Part shown: positions 51,347 to 63,890 of the stretch, one piece after another
Layout of the letters: the number at the start of each line of letters is the position of its first letter
Position numbering within the stretch: position 1 is the first letter of the stretch
From: Seriola aureovittata
Lineage: Eukaryota > Chordata > Actinopteri > Carangiformes > Carangidae
Assembly (NCBI RefSeq): GCF_021018895.1
Contig: NC_079384.1
Coordinates: 8,116,140 to 8,180,139, forward strand
DNA length: 64,000 nucleotides
Reading direction: 5' to 3'
Position numbers and translations under genes: made by a program
Notes under the pieces: generated by a model
The model's database searches: none
The model's input: only the letters and a program-made list of their open reading frames with translations
What the model was told of the DNA's origin: nothing

Positions 51347-52583
51347 CTAGTCTTCTTGTTCAACAAAAACGCATGATGACTTTTGTCCTACCCAGAAACC
51401 TGGCAACATTCTCCCCATGAAGGAGCTCTTAATCTGCTGCAGCAGTCTGATCTCCTTCCTGCCTTCGCCCTCCCCTCCATCCTTCACCTCTTCAACTGCG
51501 TAAAAATTGATGACACCAGCTGGATGGTCAAGGTACACCCCGATGGTGGTGCACTGGGGAATATCCCAGATTTCTGTGTTTGTACCATTGAACCACAACT
51601 GGTAGTGGGATCCACCCCACCCAAGACCCCAGGACTGTTCATTCTCTCCCAGCCCACAGGGTCCGTCGCTTCCCCTCCTCCCTGCCCCTTCATAGGTGAC
51701 TCCGAGGACCACCCATCCTGAATATTTAACTTCCCAGTAAGCTCGGAAGCCCAGTATGCCTTCTTTGCAGAGAACCTTGAATGGAAAGAGAGCAAAAATT
51801 TGTTGAACATAAAAACTAATATGTAAAACATCCAGATTTGTAACATCCAGATTGTGAATACCTGAGGTACATGCTCATATCTCTCTGGCCTGTCCAGTAC
51901 GGGGCAAGTGACATCATCAGTCATGCGTGACACCTTGGATCCACCCTCTGTGATCCACAGCATCTTATTGGCTGTCTTGTCATCCAGGGAAAGGTTGATC
52001 CAGTCTGCAAGATGTGGAAAATATTCAGCTATAACAGTCAGAAAGAGAAACTACACAAGTAATAGTACAAAAAAAATGTAGAAAAAAGTCAAATGAGTGT
52101 TCTTACATTTCAAAAGATCAGCTCTGCATGTGGGCTCAGGGACGTTTGGCTCATAGTCTGGGATGTTTTCTGAATGATGAGAAAAGTCGTATTGAAGAGA
52201 GAAGCTGGTGGTGAATACAAGATAATAATAACATCATAACAAGCAATAGCAGAAAATAAACCTGGACTATAAAGAGGTAAACCTTCAGTGTGTTCTCAAG
52301 GTCTACTTTAAAAACTCACCTATAGGAGAAGCAGCAGCTTTGGATTTTGTCCCTGTAAATATAAAACAATAATTACTGTCAGTTGTTCTGCACTTCAGTT
52401 CTTACTGTCAAAGTAAACATTGTAAAAAAGAAATCTAAAAAAAATGAAATTAGTTAAGGGTTTATAACTGAACACCAATTTGTACTCCTGGATAATAAAC
52501 TATAACTTTCTACATTATCATACATCATCTTCCTGAGGACTAAACAAGGGAGTTCTCACACCAGGTCTGCCAGCGGCAGGCAT
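51347..52583 (-). CDS. Free-standing PRY-SPRY (B30.2) protein A, five exons, 229 aa
   Basis: Exons on the minus strand: 52562-52583, 52320-52352, 52107-52169, 51862-52004, 51347-51775; 690 nt, in frame. Residues 1-18 are a short variable head (MPAAGRP, then [10 protein letters not shown]). Residues 19-39 form a linker with [18 protein letters not shown]. The PRY part is 40-87 with LDRPERYE, and the SPRY part is 88-229 with [19 protein letters not shown] and FYAVEE. B30.2 domains bind protein or other ligands at the end of TRIM, NLR and stonustoxin-type fish proteins. Here no RING, B-box, coiled coil, NACHT or pore-forming part is encoded, and the ATG follows a TATA box by about 113 bp, so the gene looks complete. 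It is head to head with paralogue B. The function is unknown; a soluble cytoplasmic binding protein is my inference. Confidence 0.9.
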
Positions 52584-52695
52584 GATTCTCGTACTGGGAG
52601 CACTGGTTGGCATCTTTATCGTTTCTTTCTATGTTGATGTTTCTTGAATGTTGGCGTCTGTCAGCAGCGTACTGCTGCTATGATGCAAACGACTT

Positions 52696-52704
52696 CTTTA
52701 TATA
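52696..52704 (-). promoter_or_regulatory. TATA box of PRY-SPRY gene A
   Basis: TATATAAAG on the minus strand, about 113-121 bp upstream of the ATG at 52583, leaving room for a 5' UTR of roughly 85 nt. Paralogues B and C have a TATA box at a similar distance. Confidence 0.65.
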
Positions 52705-54704
52705 CCCAGAGGAAAGAGAGCATTCAAGGTTCTGGGGGCCCCTGGGGCTCCATAAGAGAAATTTTGGTAAGGTATGTAGAGATAATGAGCTCACTAATGG
52801 GCGTGGCATGGAGGCTGCCAAACCAGGATATGTACGTCAGCGCCAACATCTGACCCGCTGACCCATATTTATCTGAGTGGTTCTGAATTTGTTTTTACAA
52901 TTATCTTGTCATCTCTTTGTATTCACACACACACATCTTGGAAACTGATACCTGCCCAGGAACATGGACGTCCTGTACAGAACAGAGGGATTACGTAAGA
53001 TTGGAGAAATGGGACTCAAGTGCACTTTGAGACCTTTTAGAAGTAGTGATGGAGAGAAATGAAACCCAGTGCAGTGTGGTTTCATTTGGTTTAGACTTTG
53101 TCAATATTGTGCACTTGTAAAGAAGAGTACTTCAAGTTAAAGATACAATCCTTTAGAAATATTTCTAGGAATGTACCTGATTTTCTCTCTTATGTCCTTA
53201 AATATTTCTTGTGGTAGATTAATAATCCTTACTGTCTGTGTTTAGACACTAAAGTGAGGGGTTGAAATGCTATCATCACACCATGCGTTCCATTTACATA
53301 TCACCTTCTAGATTCTAAATTCATTTATAAGCAACTCATGAGAGGTTATCTATTGGCTGAATTGACCTAAAGAAGGGGTTTGAATCAAATGTTAAGTTAT
53401 CAGCCAAGTACATCACAATGAAATCACAACTCATAAGTGAAGTAGAAGTTTATTCAAGTACATTTTGTGTACTTATATCCAAAGGTGGTTCCACATTAAT
53501 GCATGATATTCAGACCTATAGACGCTCTGAAAGGTTAAAAACTGAAGTCACAACCTTGAACATCCAGAGCAGCCACAGAACAGGGTCTCAGCTCAGTCAT
53601 TTGGCAGAGACTGTTTGTCTGTCAGCAGTGGTTTAACGGTCTGGTGTCTCTTGTTTATCATAGAACTCAAACAGGTACACATGCACGCGCCACCTCTCCT
53701 TTATTTTCAACGGTTTCCTGTTGGGCACTCTGGGACAGTTCAGACATTATAGTTCCTGGTATGTACTGAGAATGTCAGCTGCATTGCAATCAGTGCACCA
53801 GTCAGTCATCTGCTTGGGTAGGCAGGAACACAAGAAGGACGAGACAGCCTTGACTAGAGGTTTGGCAGGGTGCCGAAAATGGTAAATACGCAGCCCGCAG
53901 CGGAGAGCATAACACAAGAAAGGGTTTATGACCAGCGACATGCTTTTTCTTTTAACCCCGGCCATGTGCATTAAGTCATTTGTGCTGGTAAGTGGTTGAT
54001 GTGATAATGCAGGTCAAGAGCAGAGCCAAGCCTGGTATGATGAACTGAGGTATCTCCAGTGAAGTGACTTAGTCATTTAAGTATTTAGGTTACACCGGCC
54101 TGTGTTTGTATATATATATATTTGGATTGTGCTTCTTGTCTAACTTACATTTCATTTTCAGTGTATATTAATCAGATGTTATTTAATATAATGTATTTAA
54201 TTGACTTGTCAATGCTTATACTATCATGATATCAGCGTCCTGCTTGTGCAAGGATCTTTCATTATTAAATTCTTATTAATGAGTTTTTGTGTGTGTACAA
54301 ATGAATAAATAATAAATAATAAATTCTCTTTTAAAGTTTCTATGTGTAAAAAGAGAGTAATCATTTCTTAAGTAATGATTTCAAATGCTTTTTATTTTCA
54401 TTTTGTTTGTTTTAAGAAACAAATAAGAAACATGTCTAGATACGATATTAAAATATTAAGTTAAACCTATAACAAAACTTCATACGTACTTAATATACAT
54501 TAAGATATTCATAGAGCTGTAATGAATTCAATAAAAGCTTGACAAAAATCATGATATCAATATATTGTTGAACAAATAGAGTCAGTAAGTTTTTTCTAAC
54601 ATTTTAAAGTTTCAATGTAGGAACGGGAGGAGTAACTGCAGGGTTCTGAATGTTGCAGCAAGAGAAATATTAATGTTATTATATCACATTGAACACACAC
54701 AAAC

Positions 54705-54741
<37 letters not shown>

Positions 54742-55128
54742 AAAGCCTATACTCGCTCATTCAACTTTTAAATTGTAGCTAAAGCTATATTATTGCACTT
54801 CTTTAATGTATTGTACATTTGCACCTGTTGGATCTCAAACGGCTTGACGTTTAACACCAGGGATTCTCACACGCAGTTTTAAATATTTGCAGCTGCATAC
54901 TCTGAATTTGTGTGTGTGCTTGTGTGTGTGTTTGCATCCCATCCACCATCAATGCATCAATGCTGTCACTGTGCAATGTGAGGAGATCCGTGGCATTGAT
55001 GTAGAGCGAGGAGGGGCGGGGTTTACTTGGGAACAGAGGGCATCCTACGGACATGAAAGCATCCATCGAACCTTTTTAAGGAGAAACATACATGCACAGC
55101 TCCAGTTACAAGCCCCCCCTCCCCTCTT
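52705..55128. other. Shared divergent upstream region of PRY-SPRY genes A and B
   Basis: About 2.4 kb between two outward-facing promoters. No gene is supported. It holds a TA microsatellite at about 54708-54741 and AT-rich sequence. It could carry elements acting on both genes, but I can point only to the CArG-like site beside gene B. Confidence 0.5.
54708..54741. repeat. (AT)n microsatellite
   Basis: A run of AT dinucleotides with one AAAT interruption, upstream of PRY-SPRY gene B. Confidence 0.85.
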
Positions 55129-55138
55129 CCTATATTGG
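55129..55138 (+). promoter_or_regulatory. CArG-box match (SRF type) upstream of PRY-SPRY gene B
   Basis: CCTATATTGG fits the consensus CC(A/T)6GG exactly and lies about 58 bp upstream of the TATA box of gene B. This is a sequence match only; no equivalent perfect site was seen at genes A or C. Confidence 0.4.
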
Positions 55139-55195
55139 CAAGATTTATTTCACCCCACCAGCTCCAATCCTTTCACCTCTGTCCTGCATTAAAGG

Positions 55196-55203
55196 TATAT
55201 AAG
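55196..55203 (+). promoter_or_regulatory. TATA box of PRY-SPRY gene B
   Basis: TATATAAG, 136 bp upstream of the ATG at 55332. Transcription would start near 55227, giving a 5' UTR of about 105 nt. Confidence 0.7.
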
Positions 55204-55331
55204 AGTGGCATTAAGCTGTCACACACTGGAGCCAAGAGACTCATCACACTCAAAGAGAGCAGTGACATCAGGCCTGAGACAGATTCCTGCAGCAGCTTAA
55301 AGAGTTAGTCCAGCCTCAAGCAGGAATCAAG

Positions 55332-58090
55332 ATGCCTACTACAACAAGAATAATTTCTAACACCCGGAGAGCAGACAAAGGTGAACGTTTATTTTTCTGC
55401 ATTTCACAGAATTTAGAATCACTGTTTTTTGATCTTTAATACTTAGTTTTTCCTCCAAGAGCTTAACTCTGATGCCTCATTTCGATTTTTAGAAGGGTCA
55501 TCTCCTTTTGTGTCAAAATAATATTGCAGCATGCATTAGTTAAAGCAAATAATACAGAAGACATAAGCAATGCTTTTAAATGTACTGATTTAATAACCCC
55601 ACTCTGTGTCTGCAGCACTTTTTATTAGCCTCTGAGTCAGATCCTGAGTGAATGGGTCACTAGAGTGTACGTGTGTGTGGAGGAGGCAATAATTCACTGA
55701 CTGATTTCATGCTTGTCATTATGAGGGGCGTATAATCGGTTTATTGCCTTGGAGCGAGCGGCCTGCAAGTGTCAACATCATCTGCATTAAAACAGATTTC
55801 ACATGCTGTACTATATGTATTTAACAAACAGCATGTACGGGATAATGCCAGGCTTGAAAATAGGTGTCATTAAGCAGGGTTGTGAGTGTACAGATAGTAT
55901 TATTATGAAGTAGCATCGTTTGAAGAAGCCTTAAGTCTTACAATTGTCTTGCGATTTCTGTCACTTAAACTAGATTTTCACTATAATTGTTTTCTTTTTA
56001 ATAATAAGAATCCAGCATCTTGTCTACACGAAACTAAATAATATAGTATCAATAAAAAAAAAAAGTCTTTCTTCACACACTTTGAAAACAGATTGAAAGA
56101 GCTGAAGTGTTATGCACCATTATAAAAAAAATAAAAAAAATTCAGTCAAATCCCGTCACGACTTGACTAACAAGCCCCATGCAGATTTGCCACAGTGGGG
56201 TTTAGGCTGCGTTCGGGTTTAAATGTTTTGTATGGTGTCAAGTTGTAATGAGTCCAGACAAAGCAGTTATTTTCATCGCCTTGTGCTATATGCAGACAGG
56301 TGGCTTTGCATTCTGCCACGATCTCTTACAGCCTCCAGTCGACAGAGAGATAAATAGCCGCTCATTTAGACGTGGCACGCATACTGCATGGCGTAAAAAT
56401 AACTGTTAAGTTTGAAAAATGTAGATAATGATGACAAGTAGATTTACATGCGATGGGAGAGAGCAGCTTCACCTTGAACTCTTTGTCTCTTTACAGCACC
56501 ACACAAAACCTGCACTATTGTAATTCAATTGATTTTCTTAAGATTGATGCAGTTTGCTTCTTTTTCTTGCCAAAGTAAATTGCATTAATGTTCTGAGCTG
56601 ATTTTTATGTGTGAATGAAACAGACAGTTTATTTTGGATGTGGCCTTGCTTGTTGATATAAATAAAACACATTGCTTATGTTAGTTAGATGATGACATCT
56701 TAATGCTGTGGGGATTAAGTTTCTCTTTTTCTTGATGTCCGTCCTTAACAAAAAACTGGCTCTAGAAAGCATGCAGCTGCTGATATGATGATCTGAAAGA
56801 GGCAGATGGTTTTCTAAGTATACAACCGTTTTGCAGAGTCTCACTTCATCACCTGTTGGGACACACCTGACACATACTGTAGCCTATATGTATTTATTAC
56901 TATTCTGTCGTAATACAGGTTGCTGTGTTTTTTCTTGTAGCAAAAAAAGTCAAAGACGGAAACACGGGTAAGACAGTCACCTTACCACAGACCTCATCAC
57001 ACTATTTGCTTTTTAATTATTTGCACTGTAAATCCTGATTCACCAATTTCCCTCCTCTCATTCCTCAGAGAAGACCCCAGCCTACGAGCCAAATATACCT
57101 GAACCCAAATGCAGAGCTGATCTAATCAAACGTGCGATTTTTACTCTTTTATTAGTTTTATACAATCTGGTCCAAGTATGATTTTTTTCATTAAATTAAT
57201 CATTGTCTCCTGTTTTTTCAGACTGGCTCAACATTTCCCTGGATGACAAGACAGCCAATAAGATGCTGTGGATCACAGAGGGCGGAGTAAAAGTGGCCCG
57301 TATGACTGATGACATCACTTGTCCTGTCTTGGATAGACCAGAGAGATATGAGTATGCTCCACAGGTATGAGGATGCAATTACATTATTTGGTCTAAAATT
57401 ACAGTATTGAAAATGCATTTTCTTTTGATTTTACCATGTTCAAAAAAAGATGGTGTGAAGCCAACCAACAGTGTTATAGAGCAGAGTGCTGGCCCCCTGT
57501 GTTTATTTAAATCCTGAGCCAACTGGTTTGGCATTGCAAACTGGAGAAAGTGAAGCTACGATAAATTCTCTGCAAGTGGCAGCTCACAGGTTATGTGAGA
57601 TTATTTCTTAATTACACTGTTATTCCCACTCACATTCCACAAGGTCCTCTGCAATGAAGGCATCCTGGGCTTCCGAGGCTACTGGGAGGTGGAGTTTTCA
57701 GGATGGGTTGTAGTCGGAGTCGCGTACGAAAGAGCAGGAAGGAGGAACAGTGACGGATCCTGTGGCCTGGGAGAGAACGAGGAGTCCTGGGGTCTCGGCT
57801 GGAGTGGTTCCAGCTATTACGCCTGGCACAAAGGCGACAGTGTAGAGATCAAGGAGATCCCTCAGTGCTCTACAATTGGTGTATACCTTGACCAGCCTGC
57901 TGGTATCCTTAATTTCTATGCTGTGGAGGAAGTGAAGGATGGAGAGGAGGGTGCAGGAGGGAAGGAAGTTAAACTTTTGCAGCAAGTTAGGAGCTCCTTT
58001 AAGGAGAAAATGATACCAGGTTTCTGGATGGGGACACAGTCTAACTGTTTGATTGTAAAGAAAGAGGAAACCGTATCTACAAGTCAGTGA
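55332..58090 (+). CDS. Free-standing PRY-SPRY (B30.2) protein B, five exons, 242 aa
   Basis: Exons: 55332-55380, 56941-56967, 57069-57131, 57222-57364, 57644-58090; 729 nt, in frame to TGA. The head is basic ([16 protein letters not shown], then AKKVKDGNT). The linker has [20 protein letters not shown] ends at residue 94, and SPRY covers 95-242 with [21 protein letters not shown] and FYAVEE. It is closest to paralogue A by eye, with the same exon order and phases and the third exon again 63 nt. The donor after exon 3 (C|GTGCGA) is weak but needed for the frame. A Glu/Gly-rich loop follows FYAVEE. The first intron, 1.56 kb, is much longer than in A. No effector domain is present and the function is unknown. 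Confidence 0.9.
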
Positions 58091-58272
58091 CCTTGATCCC
58101 ATCTCTTCTGACTGTGAAACAACTACCAGTATGTCAGCATTTACCAACTCAGCACAGGCTTGCATAAATCATGTGCACATCACATCATAATTAAAACATT
58201 AGTGTACATTAGATGTATTCCTCATATACAGGATCTCTGGGGCAGACATACAGTAAATGGTCGTTGCATTTC

Positions 58273-58278
58273 AATAAA
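58273..58278 (+). terminator. Poly(A) signal AATAAA of PRY-SPRY gene B
   Basis: First AATAAA after the stop at 58088-58090, implying a 3' UTR of about 200 nt. Confidence 0.7.
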
Positions 58279-59376
58279 GGGAACAAAGTGCAGGTAGGGA
58301 TTCACCTTTGACCTTCCACTCTTTTGAACTTTCCTGAAACCACAGGACCACTCAAGGTTTATATTGATATATTTATATATATATATATTTATTTCTCCAT
58401 TGTTATTGTTTGTTAAGAATGTATAGGGTTACCTAGTTTGGTATGTTTGAATAAATAATAAAATACAGACAAAGTCATTTTTCGTCCTGGTTTGTTAATA
58501 CACATATTTACATATAGTGACAGCAAAAAAGTAGTGCTGCTACATGTGGAGAATTAATTTCCTTTATCAGTCGACTTATGAAGGACACTGATCATTAAGG
58601 AAACTGGTGTTCTGCGTAAGCTCACATTTTCATTTCATTACCGTGGGCTCTCAGCATTATAGAACGGGTGTAATACTGTAATTGACAAAAACAAACAAAT
58701 TCATTAATCCGCCACTTTTACGCACAGACTCCTCCTCGCATCTCTAGAGTCAATTTTTTAACCAAGCACCCATTATCCCCCTGTGGGTCTCCATATTGGC
58801 ACCAGGAAAAGGTTTCCTGGTGATTTATGGTGGTTTTTGTGTTCTACTTGAGGATAAATGTGAGAGATGTTGCAATAAGAAACCCTTTTTTTTAAAATAT
58901 GGGTTTTGCTCTTTAAATAAATATTAATGCCACTGATGCAAGACTTGGTAAGCCACTTTTCACACAGTCTTGAGTCTTGGCAGGTGTAGGAATTAAAAAT
59001 AGATGTATTATATAGGCCATAGATCTTTATCTGTCAGCATAGTTTAACGTCTTCTTTGGACTGTGTTGTCTTTGTTCAGTGGATTCTGCTTCCCTGCCGC
59101 CTCACTCAAGCCCAGTTTCTGATTCCTACTTTCAGTCATGTTTGCAACCATCTTCCTACTCTTTTGCACACACTCCTAGAGTTTCACTGGTGTCCAATGC
59201 CTGTGTTAGCCTTACATATATCCATATGTCAAAGTCAAGGGCATACACCCCCTTGTCCCCCTGCTGAGAAGCTGCTGAGAAGCTGTTCCACTGACCCCAG
59301 CACCTTCTTCAGACTCTCCTATAGCCCCCCCCCCCCCCCCCCCCCGCCCCCGCCCCCGCCTCATCTTCAACAAGGG
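58279..59376. other. Spacer between PRY-SPRY genes B and C
   Basis: About 1.1 kb with no gene. It contains an AT-rich stretch near 58370-58400 and, at its right end, a C-rich run just before the gene C TATA box. Confidence 0.6.
59327..59361. repeat. Poly(C) tract
   Basis: About 19 consecutive C followed by two CCCCCG steps and CC, about 15-20 bp upstream of the TATA box of PRY-SPRY gene C. Its length in the assembly may be unreliable. Confidence 0.9.
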
Positions 59377-59384
59377 TATAAAAG
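59377..59384 (+). promoter_or_regulatory. TATA box of PRY-SPRY gene C
   Basis: TATAAAAG, 100 bp upstream of the ATG at 59477, directly after a poly(C) tract. The expected 5' UTR is about 70 nt. Confidence 0.7.
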
Positions 59385-59476
59385 TCAAGTGAAAGACGGA
59401 GACTTTTCACATTTACTTTGCGTGAATCAAAGAGTTTTCAAACGACTGAACGTGGATTATAGCGCAGGACCTCAAG

Positions 59477-61332
59477 ATGCCGGCCAGACCTAATTGTGCA
59501 ATAATCCTCTCTGAGACCAGCAAACCAGGTACAACAACATTTTGTACAATGTAATGCAAAACCATTACATTTAATATGAAAATGAATACCTTTGCATTCC
59601 AACAAACCTATAACGTATCAGCATCTTTTCAAAAGGGAATATTCTCATTCGCACAGTTATTGGCAATTAATAAACAGGCTTCTCAGCTTGTTTGTCTTCC
59701 TATAAAAAAGAAAGATGACTTTGAATTCATAATGCCTCTCTCCTACTTGTCTTGAGTGAGTGTGTTTATTTGAAGGCCATTAATCTGATCATTATATGGA
59801 ATAAGGAAATCAAGGGTATCACTGAAAATGAGGCATCCATCAAAACCACTCACACAGTATGAGAAGTCATTTTTACACCTTTGCGGATATTTTCGTTGAC
59901 AGAAAAATCTTTTTTTAAATGTCAAATCGGTGACTGAATCTTATATATTTCTTTTTCCCATAATAGGTGTATATTATTTTGGAAAGAAACACAAGTGTCA
60001 TTGATGTATCAGCCACCTATTTATCAATTACAGCGATGGTCATGATTGGGTTTCATATCCAATATTCTCACTGGCTTTAAAATGTTGTTTTAAAATGTGT
60101 ACATTCACATTTGTCAAAATCTCAATACAGCATTTAAAGTGCATGGTATAGCACAGATTGTTGTGATTTTTCCTTGACATGAGGGATTTTCTCATATTAT
60201 TGGCCTCACTTTTTTTTTTTGACAATTAATGTAAAAAGAAAATTTAGGAATACCTTGGATTCTATATTCTTTGCTTCTTAAATGCTAACATTTCTTCATG
60301 ATTGTTAGAGTAATCCTGTTTCATGTGTCTGTGTGAAACAGGAAACAGCACTTCTTCTTCTTGCAATTTAACCTTTGGCCTTTACATTTTTTAGGGAAAA
60401 AAGTGAAACCCAACAAGAATGATAAGACAAATGCAGGTAATGGATTTGATGCATGTGTTAGTTTGTCTGAACATTACTTCTTTCTGTATTTACGCCTGTT
60501 TCCTTTCCTTGCAGAAAAAGTCTCAGTTTATGTGCCTGGTATCCCAGAGCCAACGAGCAGAGCTGAGCTCATGAAGTGTACAGGCAGATTTTGTTTTTTC
60601 AAATAATTCAAAGTTCAATACTTTTTAAAGGATTCACTGATAGTTTATTAAAAAAAAAATATTATGGCTTAATTTTCTCCTGTAGACTGGATGAATTTGT
60701 CTTTGGATGACAAGACTGCAAACAAGATGTTGTGGATTTCTGACAGTGGGTCTAAGGTGTGTCGTAGAACTGAGGAGATCTGTCCGGTCCTGGATAGACC
60801 AGAGAGATACGAGTACTCTCCACAGGTGAGTCAGAAAATGCTATGATACTATTACAGGCTATCTAGTAAAGAAACAAAGGTTTTAATCTTGTTTCCCCCT
60901 TTTTTCTTACTTTCTTCAAAGGTGGTGTGCAAAGAGGGCCTTTGGAACATGAGGGCCTACTGGGAGGTGGAATACTCAGGGTGGGTGGTAATTGGAGCCA
61001 CCTTTGAAGGAGCAGGACGGAGGGCAAACAGTGGGCCGAGCGGCCTGGGAGAAAATGAGGAGTCCTGGGGTCTGTGTTGGTCAGGAACGTGTTACCAGAT
61101 CTGGTTCAATGGCGTAAACAAAGACATAAACGATGTCCCGTATTACTCTAGAATTGGCGTTTACATCGACCAGCCTGCGGGGATTATAAGCTTTTATGCT
61201 GTAACTGGTGAGGGAGCAGAGAAGGAGGTTAAGCTGTTGCATAAAGTTAAGACAAGTATCGAGAAGAAGATTCTTCCAGGTTTCTGGGTAGGAATTCAGT
61301 CCTCATGCACGATACTGAGAAAAACAGAATGA
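59477..61332 (+). CDS. Free-standing PRY-SPRY (B30.2) protein C, five exons, 235 aa
   Basis: Exons: 59477-59528, 60395-60436, 60515-60577, 60686-60825, 60922-61332; 708 nt, in frame to TGA. The head reads MPARPNCAIILSETSKP, then a lysine-rich GKKVKPNKNDKTNA. The linker has VYVPGIPEPTSRAELMK. PRY ends at residue 99 with [12 protein letters not shown] and is one codon shorter than in A and B. SPRY covers 100-235 with YWEVEYSGW, SWGLCW, GVYIDQPAG and FYAV. It is the most diverged of the three. The acidic loop after FYAV is shortened. It lies in tandem with B, 1.4 kb downstream. No RING, NACHT or pore-forming part is present, and the role is unknown. Confidence 0.9.
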
Positions 61333-61709
61333 AAGAATGGAGCTAAAACTGAACGAAACTGTGTTGATGATGTGGCAGTCTGGTTTTGACCCTTGAGTTG
61401 CTAATGTTTTATTCACATATTCCTATAAGTCTTATTTAATATCTAAATTTGCTTTAATTAATGAGTTAATCAAACATGTATCAGTTCTATTCTCTTTGTG
61501 GGAGTTGTTATAAAAAAATAAAAAAAATGTTTATTGTATTTAGAGTTGTTATCATTTCTAGAGAAATATTTTTCTATTTTTCTGTCTTTTTTGTCAGATA
61601 CGCCTTTATTGTATAGTGTATGCCCGGTTCTATAGCATCATATTGGACATCTATGAACTGATAATGATGTTTATCAAAGTTGAGTGTCATGTGACTTCAT
61701 GAAATCTGA

Positions 61710-61715
61710 AATAAA
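61710..61715 (+). terminator. Poly(A) signal AATAAA of PRY-SPRY gene C
   Basis: About 380 nt after the stop codon. An earlier A-rich AATAAA lies near 61517, so two 3' ends are possible. Confidence 0.5.
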
Positions 61716-61739
61716 GTATGTATTTAAACCAAATTATTA

Positions 61740-63848
61740 TCCCCTATTGTTTTTAATTTATGACTGTACAGATTCAGTTTTGTCATATTTTAGGTTTAAT
61801 ACATTTTAAATGAAATTAGCGCCTGACCTCATTTACTGCCTCTGGTTTTTCCATCTGTGATCATTCCTTAACGAGTGAAAGCCCTGTTGTGTTGCTAAGA
61901 TAAGGTTGCACACAGTGTAAAGTGCTCACAGCATCGATCCTCTTTGGATTTAGCTGAGTAAAGAAGAAGGAGAATCACTTCCCTTCCCTCCGGGATGGAA
62001 GGAGCTCACTTTGATATGTGAGAGGCTCCAGTTTGAAGATCACTGTCCTATTTTGACAGGTGGGCCTCAACTCCTGCCGCCTTCACACCTGACGCATGAG
62101 CTTTACAGGAACTAAAAATGGGGCACACCAACAAAAACATTCACACTCCTAATTTAACAATGTCCATAAAGAGGCCTGATGATCAACTACAGGAGCCGTG
62201 CCAGTGTGTTGAAACCAACACTCCAAGTGGGTCACAAATTAAGCTGCTATTATTACCAATAAGAACTAGAAAACAAAGTGAAAGGGATCACTAGTGATAA
62301 ACTATGGTTGACTCTAATTGCTCTCAATAATACTCAACAATACTCATCACAGCAGGCAGCTGTTTTTAGCAAAAGAGCTCTAAAAACCCACTCCACAGTA
62401 GCTGCTCAGCATCGAGCAGCAGTCACACACAGTAAGCGATTAGCTGGTGAACAGAGCACAGAGACAGATATTTTCCTCAGGAATTGTCACAGCTAAAAGA
62501 AAGTGAACATTGGACTTACCATCTAGATGCTTTTCTGAGATTAAAAACATAAATAACACGTAGCACTATAGTTAATTCAGGTCATTTTTGACCTGGTCTT
62601 GGATATAATACAAATAACACAAAAACTCAATTATCATATAAAGTAAATGAGACACAAGAGATTTGTGTTGTGATGTTTTCATCACAAAAATATTAATAAC
62701 TAAACAAAACCAAAAAAAAAAAAACAGATGGGTCTTTTTTAACCCATCTAAGATCTAAAAAAGTCATTTGTGCCTGTTTTGTTGTTGTACCATCAAGACG
62801 AGTGTCAACAAATCTAAATCACATGGTGCTGATGCGCTGTGAGTATATCTGAGGTCAATTGTCATATGTAGCAGCTCCTTTGGGTACAACTTCCCAGCAG
62901 GACACTGTAGATAGAGGTTGCCACAGCTCATAATCATTTTCCAATAATATATTATTGCACATACACATATACAAAACTGCTGAAGTACACTTGATCAGAG
63001 ACATATAAGCATGATTTATGCTGTGGTTCCTGTGATGATTATAAGTGAGAATTTATAGTCAGTAAGGTCTGACAGTTAAACCTATATGACAGATAGACAC
63101 ATCCATTGTGGCCCAAAGCAAACAAAACTGGAGACCATGGTCCAAGAATAATCGCACCCAGAGCGCCGAGCGCCCTACATATTTGTGTCAGGATGTGTGA
63201 GCGTATATGCCAGGCATGTGGGTGAGTGGTAACCCTAAGCTTGTGTCATGAGAAAAGTGGTATAAGCTTTGCATGTGACACATATAGCTTTACATAGGCC
63301 TATAGGAAGCAGGGGAGAGTGTCCTATATTTCACTGCTTTCGACACTACAGACTCTGAATATAAACACAAACTCCAAATCAAAGTTTAAATGTTTTACAG
63401 CAAAACAAATCATGAACCAACATTTGACTGTGGAATTAATAAAGTGGCAAATATACAATTTCATAACAGCATTATTAGATAAAAATCAGTTTTCCTCTGT
63501 TTGAGGAGAGAACATGTCAGTGTCCTCTCCTCAGACAGAATGTATGAGCTTCGTGTGAACACTTGTGCAGTAGCTTGATGACTTGCGTTCAGTAGCTGGT
63601 TCTAAATTACATCTACTCTGTGTGCTCCCGTGATTTTATTCCCATCTGGTCCGACACCACTCTATCGATGATATGCAGCAGTCATTTATTCTGACACTAT
63701 TGGTCCCGGCAGATTTACTGTCATGTAGCTGGCCCACGTTCAAACTGTCTACAGTATGACATCGCCTAGTGAGGTTCCATGTTGCTCTCTCTTTCTCTTT
63801 CTTTGCCTGTGTATATATGTACAGAACCCAGACGCATGCACACATATA

Positions 63849-63890
<42 letters not shown>

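Noticed and set aside
57698..58165. 155-codon open frame on the minus strand
   Set aside because: It is the antisense shadow of the SPRY exon of gene B. The frame at 51383-51721 (+) is the same for gene A.
51347..61332. Stonustoxin-type toxin genes
   Set aside because: Only the B30.2 domain is shared with those proteins; nothing of the pore-forming part is encoded, so there is no basis to call them toxins.
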